Source of the DNA: CAVPEW01 sp050247895
GTDB lineage: Bacteria > Actinomycetota > Acidimicrobiia > Acidimicrobiales > VFJN01
NCBI GenBank assembly: GCA_050247895.1
Contig: JBFWTJ010000210.1
Coordinates: forward strand, 1 to 7,076
Reading direction: 5' to 3'
Length of the DNA stretch: 7,076 nucleotides
A program made the position numbers and the translations under genes. This document shows, one piece after another, positions 1 through 4,700 of the stretch (its first letter is position 1; every line of letters begins with the position of its first letter). The notes beneath the pieces are model-generated. The model had not been told where the DNA came from. It saw nothing but the letters and a program-made list of their open reading frames with translations, and ran no database searches.

Positions 1-627
1 ACCGACCCCGCGGCCGGCGCGTCGACGGGCGTCGTGAGCCCGGGCGCGACGGCGACCGACCCCGCCACCGCGGCCGTGCCTTCGACCGCGGTGGGCGGCT
101 TCACCGTGCGGGAGGCGGGCCCCGGCGGGCCCGTCCCGGCTGGCGCGGCGCCGGTCGCCGCCGCGGCAGTCGCCGCGCCGACCCGGCCGACGGTGGACGT
201 GACGTGCCCGGGGTGCGGGACGGTGAGCCGGTTCGACCGCATGGGGCGCACGGCCGAGGCGTTCTGCCGCCACTGCGACTACCCGCTCTTCTGGGCCCGG
301 TCGGCCGCCGCGGCCTTCGACTCGGAGCCGGCCGGCCAGGGCCTGCGCCGCCTGCCGGGGACGGCGGGCCGCCAGGCCGAGCTGGCCGTGGAGTGCCGGG
401 TCTGCCGGGAGCCCAACCGGGCCTCGGCGGTGGTGTGCATCCGCTGCGGGGCGGAGATGAACCCGGCCCCGGCCCCGGCGCCCGAGCCGGTCGTGGTGGC
501 GCCGCCGCCCCCCGCTCCCGTGCCGGTGCCCGAGCCGGAACCCGAGCCCACCCGCTGGTGGCCCTGGGTGGTGGCCCTGGCCGTGCTGGCCCTGGTCGTC
601 CTCCTGGCCCTCCTGCTGACGGGCTGA
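1..627 (+). CDS. Double zinc-ribbon protein with C-terminal membrane anchor (5' partial)
   Basis: Specific function not recognised. The frame is open from base 1, and the first in-frame GTG (34) has no ribosome binding site. An ACCGACCCCGC repeat at 1-11 and 55-65 is read in the same frame (TDPA twice), so the linker clearly extends upstream and the true start is probably outside the window. Counting from GTG 34: residues 1-55 are an Ala/Pro/Thr/Gly-rich linker. Ribbon one is C58/C61 with C78/C81 (CPGC...CRHC), followed by YPLFW. Ribbon two is C121/C124 with C135/C138 (CRVC...CIRC). Residues 143-172 are Pro/Glu-rich. One hydrophobic helix at about 175-195 (WWPWVV onward) ends two residues before the stop. 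This is a tail-anchored layout, so the ribbons should face the cytoplasm, where such paired ribbons (DZANK-like) usually mediate protein or nucleic-acid contacts. No catalytic residues are visible. Real coding is supported by the conserved Cys spacing and the membrane helix. Confidence 0.8.
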   Translation, partial: TDPAAGASTGVVSPGATATDPATAAVPSTAVGGFTVREAGPGGPVPAGAAPVAAAAVAAPTRPTVDVTCPGCGTVSRFDRMGRTAEAFCRHCDYPLFWARSAAAAFDSEPAGQGLRRLPGTAGRQAELAVECRVCREPNRASAVVCIRCGAEMNPAPAPAPEPVVVAPPPPAPVPVPEPEPEPTRWWPWVVALAVLALVVLLALLLTG

Positions 628-628
628 G

Positions 629-644
629 CCGCCGGGACCGGCGG
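629..644 (+). terminator. Possible hairpin terminator after the zinc-ribbon gene
   Basis: A perfect inverted repeat, CCGCCGG (629-635) and CCGGCGG (638-644), starts two bases after the TGA stop at 625-627. In RNA it would fold as a 6-bp all-GC stem with a GGAC loop. There is no following T-run, so it is not a canonical intrinsic terminator; U-less hairpins are often proposed in high-GC actinomycetes. The position directly between a stop codon and a new promoter favours a role in transcription ending, but chance GC pairing cannot be excluded. Confidence 0.35.
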
Positions 645-669
645 ACGAGGCGCCCGATCCTGGATCCCC

Positions 670-698
670 TTGTCGGCTAACGCTGTTAGCTGTAGGGT
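670..698 (+). promoter_or_regulatory. Promoter of the reductase/tetR operon
   Basis: A -35-like TTGTCG (670-675) and a -10-like TAGGGT (693-698) are separated by exactly 17 bp. This fits the actinobacterial housekeeping sigma pattern (TTGNCN and TANNNT). Transcription would start near 705, about 20 bases before the ATG at 728. The promoter sits in the least GC-rich stretch of the window. One operator fills the spacer and a second starts one base after the -10 element, so a bound repressor would directly block RNA polymerase. Confidence 0.65.
676..690 (+). promoter_or_regulatory. TetR-type operator, copy 1 (promoter spacer)
   Basis: GCTAACGCTGTTAGC is a palindrome of GCTAAC half-sites around a 3-bp centre (682-684). 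This is the size and symmetry typical of TetR-family operators. It lies entirely between the -35 and -10 hexamers. It is part of a larger perfect 17-bp inverted repeat (674-690 with 700-716). The likely ligand is the TetR protein encoded at 1177-1710. Confidence 0.75.
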
Positions 699-699
699 G

Positions 700-714
700 G
701 CTAACAGCGTTAGC
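700..714 (+). promoter_or_regulatory. TetR-type operator, copy 2 (transcription start region)
   Basis: GCTAACAGCGTTAGC is the exact reverse complement of the first operator. It begins one base after the -10 hexamer and covers the expected transcription start. The centres of the two copies (683 and 707) are 24 bp apart. With both sites filled, repression should be tight. Once transcribed, the right-hand copy would lie at the 5' end of the leader. Confidence 0.75.
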
Positions 715-716
715 CG

Positions 717-723
717 AAGGAGG
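717..723 (+). promoter_or_regulatory. Ribosome binding site of the reductase gene
   Basis: AAGGAGG lies four bases before the ATG at 728 (spacer ACCC). It is a near-perfect anti-16S match and fixes the start of the reductase. It follows the second operator with only two bases between them. Confidence 0.8.
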
Positions 724-727
724 ACCC

Positions 728-1180
728 ATGACCACGACGACGCACTACGCCCGGCCGGGCTGGCTGACCCGGCGGGTGGTCAACCCGGCGATGATCGGCC
801 TGGCCCGCCTGGGCCTCGGCGTGTGGGGCAGCCGGATCCTGGAGGTTCCCGGCCGCACCTCGGGCCGACCCCGGCAGGTCCCGGTCAACCTGCTCACCCA
901 CGACGGCCGGCGCTACCTGGTCGCCGCCCGCGGCACCACCGAGTGGGTCCGCAACGTGCGGGCCAACGGCGGGCGCCTCGAGCTGCTCCTCGGCCGCCGG
1001 CGCCAGGCCCACACCGCCACCGAGCTGGCCGACGCCGACAAGGTCGAGGTCCTGCGGGCCTACCTGCGCCGCTGGAAGGCCGAGGTCGGTGCCTTCTTCG
1101 ACGGCGTGGACCACCGCTCGACCGACGACGAGATCCTCGTCGTCGCCCGCCGCCACCCGGTGTTCGTCCTCACGCCGTGA
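728..1180 (+). CDS. Deazaflavin (F420)-dependent nitroreductase-family protein, DUF385/Ddn type
   Basis: A 150-residue protein, the usual length for the family. The start is fixed by AAGGAGG four bases upstream. The family hallmarks are visible: EVPGRTSGRPR (39-49, the basic turn that contacts the F420 phosphate/oligoglutamate region in family members), a strand pair with YLVAARG (63-69), and TEWVRNVRAN (71-80), the conserved W-x-x-N-x-R-A signature. The fold is a split beta-barrel, cytosolic, with no signal peptide or membrane segment. Relatives use reduced coenzyme F420 to reduce quinones, nitro compounds or other electrophiles. The substrate here cannot be read from sequence, and some DUF385 members bind other flavins or have no proven activity. 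It is the first gene of an operator-controlled operon, and its TGA overlaps the start of the tetR gene. The pairing suggests induction by the compound it acts on or a related one (inference). Confidence 0.88.
   Translation: MTTTTHYARPGWLTRRVVNPAMIGLARLGLGVWGSRILEVPGRTSGRPRQVPVNLLTHDGRRYLVAARGTTEWVRNVRANGGRLELLLGRRRQAHTATELADADKVEVLRAYLRRWKAEVGAFFDGVDHRSTDDEILVVARRHPVFVLTP
1177..1180 (+). other. GTGA stop/start overlap (translational coupling)
   Basis: The GTG start of the regulator (1177-1179) overlaps the TGA stop of the reductase (1178-1180) by the four bases GTGA. There is no strong separate ribosome binding site in front of the GTG, so the regulator is probably translated by ribosomes finishing the reductase. 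This would keep the two products in proportion. Confidence 0.75.
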
Positions 1181-1710
1181 CCCCGGCCCGCACCCCGCGC
1201 TCGGCCCGGGCGGCCCAGGTGCTGGCCCGGGCCATGGCCCTGCTCGAGTCCGAGGGGCCCGAGGCGCTCACCATGCGCCGCCTGGCCGACGAGCTGGGCA
1301 TGCGGGCGCCGTCGCTCTACAAGCACTTCCGGGACAAGGCCGCCCTCGAGGCGGCGCTGGTCGAGGAGGCCCTGGCCGAGGTGGGCGCCGCCCTGCACCG
1401 GGCCGTGGCCCGACCCGGCCGGCGCACCCCCGTCGCCGCCCTGCTCACCACCTATCGCCGCGAGTGCACCGCCCGGCCCCACGCCTACCGCCTGGCCACC
1501 GCCGGCCCGCTCGACCGCGCCGGCCTGCCGGCCGGGTTGGAGGACTGGGCCGGCGAGCCGTTCTTCCTGGCCACCGGCGACCCGCACCGGGCCCAGGCCC
1601 TGTGGGCGCTGGCCCACGGCATGGTCGTGCTGGAGATCGACCACCGCTTCCTGCCCGGCTCGGACCTGGCCCGCACCTGGGCTGCCGCCGCGGCAGCCTT
1701 CGGCGGCTGA
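1177..1710 (+). CDS. TetR-family transcriptional regulator, WHG-type C-terminal domain
   Basis: A 177-residue protein starting at GTG 1177. The reading frame also runs open far upstream, but that part is a shadow of the reductase. The N-terminal DNA-binding domain covers about 8-55: helix 1 ARAAQVLARAMALLES, then LTMRRLADELGM and the recognition helix region RAPSLYKHFRDK (43-54), a close match to the TetR consensus. The C-terminal ligand/dimer domain includes ALWALAHGMVVLEI, which corresponds to the 'W..HG...LE' motif of the TetR_C_33/WHG family. It is a cytosolic homodimer expected to bind the twin GCTAAC-N3-GTTAGC operators at 676-714 and to release them on binding a small molecule, thereby controlling its own gene and the reductase. 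Binding is inferred from the arrangement. It is on the short side for the family but appears intact. The gene ends 35 bp from the stop of the convergent giant gene. Confidence 0.9.
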   Translation: MTPARTPRSARAAQVLARAMALLESEGPEALTMRRLADELGMRAPSLYKHFRDKAALEAALVEEALAEVGAALHRAVARPGRRTPVAALLTTYRRECTARPHAYRLATAGPLDRAGLPAGLEDWAGEPFFLATGDPHRAQALWALAHGMVVLEIDHRFLPGSDLARTWAAAAAAFGG

Positions 1711-1730
1711 CGGTCGGGCCGGCTCCGGGT

Positions 1731-1758
1731 GTCAGAGCTCGGGCGTCAGGGCTCGGGG
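1731..1758. repeat. 14-bp tandem duplication across the end of the giant gene
   Basis: GTCAGAGCTCGGGC (1731-1744) is followed directly by GTCAGGGCTCGGGG (1745-1758); 12 of 14 bases match. On the minus strand each unit contains a TGA: the real stop at 1746-1748, and a second in the duplicate at 1732-1734. The two TGAs lie 14 bp apart, so they are in different frames. The duplication probably arose by slippage or a short tandem event and marks the convergent gene junction. No convincing terminator hairpin is seen in the 35-bp gap 1711-1745. Confidence 0.6.
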
Positions 1759-4700
1759 GGCGGCGGGACCAGGACCAGGTCGACGGTCGCCTCGGCGCCC
1801 GCGGTGACCACCACCGTGTCGGAGTCGGTGTCACCCAGGCCCGTGGCGGTGACCGTGTAGCTGCCCGGCGGGATGTCGGCGAAGGCGTAGGTCCCGCCGG
1901 CGCCCGAGGTCAGGGTGGCCACGATGGTGACGCCCGAGGAGACGGTCACCGTCGCCGTGGCGACGGGGTCGCCCTCGTCGTCCTCCACCGACGCGGTGAT
2001 CGAACCCGGCTCGGCCAGCGCCGCGTCCAGGCCGTCGATCTCCCCCACGGCCAGCGTCACGTCGCCGACCGCCTCGGCCCCGCCCTGGGCGATCCGCAGG
2101 GTGTAGGTCCCCGCGGCCACGTAGGCCGAGTACGAGCCGGACGTCACGGTCAGGGTCCGCAGCACCGGCGCGGTGGCCGGGTCGGCACCCGGCCCGGCGA
2201 AGACCTGCACCACGGCGCCGTCGCTGGGCTGGGGCCCGCCGCTTGTCCCGTCGTCGTAGGTGACGGTGCCGGCGAGGCGTGCCTCGGCCACCTCCACCGC
2301 GGCCGTCACGGTCGCGCCCGACGACGAGATCGGCACGGTGAGCGAGGTGGACCCGGACAGGTGGCCGCCGCCCGCCGCGACCTGGACCGTGTAGGCGCCC
2401 GGCAGCACGTCGGAGAACGAGGCCACGCCGGTGCCGCTCGTGTTCGAGGGCCCGACGTTGGCGCCGGTGTCGGTCGGCCCGGTCGCCGCGACCAGCGTGA
2501 CCGCCACGCCCGAGATCGGCGCGTCGCCCACCGCGGAGGTGACGGTGACCGCGACCGAGCGGCGCAGGGCGGGCAGCACCCCGTCGGCCCGGCGGGTCAC
2601 GCCGCCGCTGAGGTCGACGGTCGCGGTGGCGGTGGTGAACCCGTCCTTGGTGATCGAGATCGAGTAGCTGCCGTCGAGGAGCCCGTCGATGCGGTACTTG
2701 CCGTCCGCGCCGGTCGGGACCGCGGGTGCGGCGGTCCCCGACGCGATGTCGGTGGCCACCACGCTGGCGCCCTCCAGGGCCAGGTCCTTGGTCCCGAAGC
2801 GGGCCACCACGTCGCCCACGACGCTGTTGCGGAGCCGGGCCAGGTCCTCGTCGAGGGTGAAGTTCCGGTTGCTGACCAGGTCGACCGCGGTGCGGACCGA
2901 GGCGTAGCCGGTGGCGGTGATCTCGACCTGCCAGATGGCGGGCACGACGCCGGTGAAGGAGTAGTCGCCGTCGCCGTCGGTGGTGGTCGTGGCCTCGACG
3001 CGGGACCCCGACACGTCCCGGTAGATGCGCACGGTGGCCCCCGAGATGCCGTCGCCGGTGGCGTCGTCGACGATCGTGCCGCTCAGGCTGGCCAGGGTGG
3101 CGTTCACCGTGACGTCGCCCAGGGCGGCGTCGTCGGCGTTGGCCACCACGACGCCGGTGCGGGACAGGTCCTGCCAGCCGGTGACCCCGGTCGTGGACAG
3201 GTCGTAGGAGCCGTTGAGGAGGCCCTCGATGGCGAACGAGCCGTCGGGGCCGGTCACGTCGGAGAAGCGGGTCGTCGCCGCGTCGGGGCCCTCGGCGGTG
3301 ACCGTGACCCCCACCAGCGGGCTGCTGCCGTCCCCGGTCACGCCGACGAGGCGGCCGCTGATCGAGCCGTACCGGCGCAGGACGATGGTGTCGGACCGGT
3401 CCTGGCCGATGCCGACGGTGATGGCGAGGGGGGTGACGGGCGGGTCGAAGCCGGCCCGGCTGCCGGTGAGCGTGTAGCTGCCCGCGGTGACCCCGGTGAA
3501 GGTCACGTGGTCCTCGCCGGCCGGGGCGGTCAGCTGGCGGGCCGGGCCGCTCGACGGCGTGAGGGTGAAGGTGACCCCACCGACCGGACGCTGGACGTTG
3601 GACGCGCCGGCCGGCTGGGCCGGGTTGGGCCGGCTCACCGCCGTGACGGTGACCGAGCCCTGGCGGTCCAGGGTCGCCGACGCGTCGGCGGTCCCGCCCG
3701 GGGCCACGTCGACGGTGACGGTCTCGGTGTCGTAGCCGGCCTTCGAGAAGGCGATCACGTAGCGGCCCGCGGTGACGGTGGGCGTCCCGTTCTCGGTGGC
3801 GCTGATCGTCCCGGTGGACCCGACGGTCACCGCCACGGTGCCCGAACCGGTCGGCTTGGTCGTCACGGTGCCGGTGATCCCGGTCGGCGTCCCCGGCGAG
3901 GCGACGCCGTCGGCGAGGGTCACGGTGCCGCCGATCGTGCCGGGGTTGGCCCGCAGCTCGACGACCGAGCCGTCGAGCGGGTTGCGGTAGGTCGGGTCGT
4001 TGGTGGCGAAGCCGGGTGCCGACGCCTGGAAGCGGCCGTCGCCGAAGATCGGGTAGCCGAAGTCGAACACCAGCCCGGCCACGGGCGCGCACTGGCCGGC
4101 CGGCGCGGGGAAGTCGAAGGTGAAGTTGCCCGTGGCGTCGCCGGTGGTGGTGCAGGTCGTCTCGACGTAGGAGAACGTGTCGAACGAGAAGGCGGTCCGC
4201 GTCGCGAGGGTCACCGTCGCCCCGGGCACGCCGGTGCTCACGCCGTCCTTGAGCCACACGACCCGGCCCGAGACGCTCCCGGGGGACTGGGTCAGGACCA
4301 CGATCAGCGACGCGGTCCGGTTGAGCTCGACGGTGACGGGCCCGGCCGATCCGGGCAGGGTCCCGGCCACCGCGCCGGCGTCGGCCCGGTAGTCGCCCGG
4401 GGCCAGGCCGGCGACCTCGACGACCTCGCCCTGGGTCGCCACCGGGCAGGGCCCGGCGGTGGCGCCGGACACGATCTGGTTGCAGACCGCGGTGCCGTCG
4501 GTCCGGGCGATGGTGAGCTGCGAACCGGTCACGATCTGCAGGCCGGCCGCCGTCGGGCGCACGACCTGCACCTGGAGGTGGCCGAGCCGGTCGACGTTGA
4601 GGTCGACGGCAGCCGCGCTCGGGGCGCTCACCTCGAAGGTCGTGGGCACCGAGGGCCGGTGGTCGGCCAGCGACACCACCGAGATCTGGTAGGTCCCCGA

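Noticed and set aside
674..716. The 17-bp inverted repeat as an intrinsic terminator of the zinc-ribbon gene
   Set aside because: It has no T-run, contains a well-spaced -10 in its centre, and each arm is itself a palindromic operator next to a tetR operon. An operator role explains it better, though read-through RNA could also fold there.
670..1176. Upstream extension of the tetR frame to a TTG at 670
   Set aside because: It would run through the promoter, both operators and the whole reductase in the wrong frame, giving Arg/Pro-rich sequence. The TetR homology begins just after GTG 1177.
1746..1850. A sortase (LPXTG-type) wall anchor at the C-terminus of the giant protein
   Set aside because: The protein ends VDLVLVPPPPEP with no LPXTG, no hydrophobic tail and no basic end. 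Its only anchor is the helix near residue 180.
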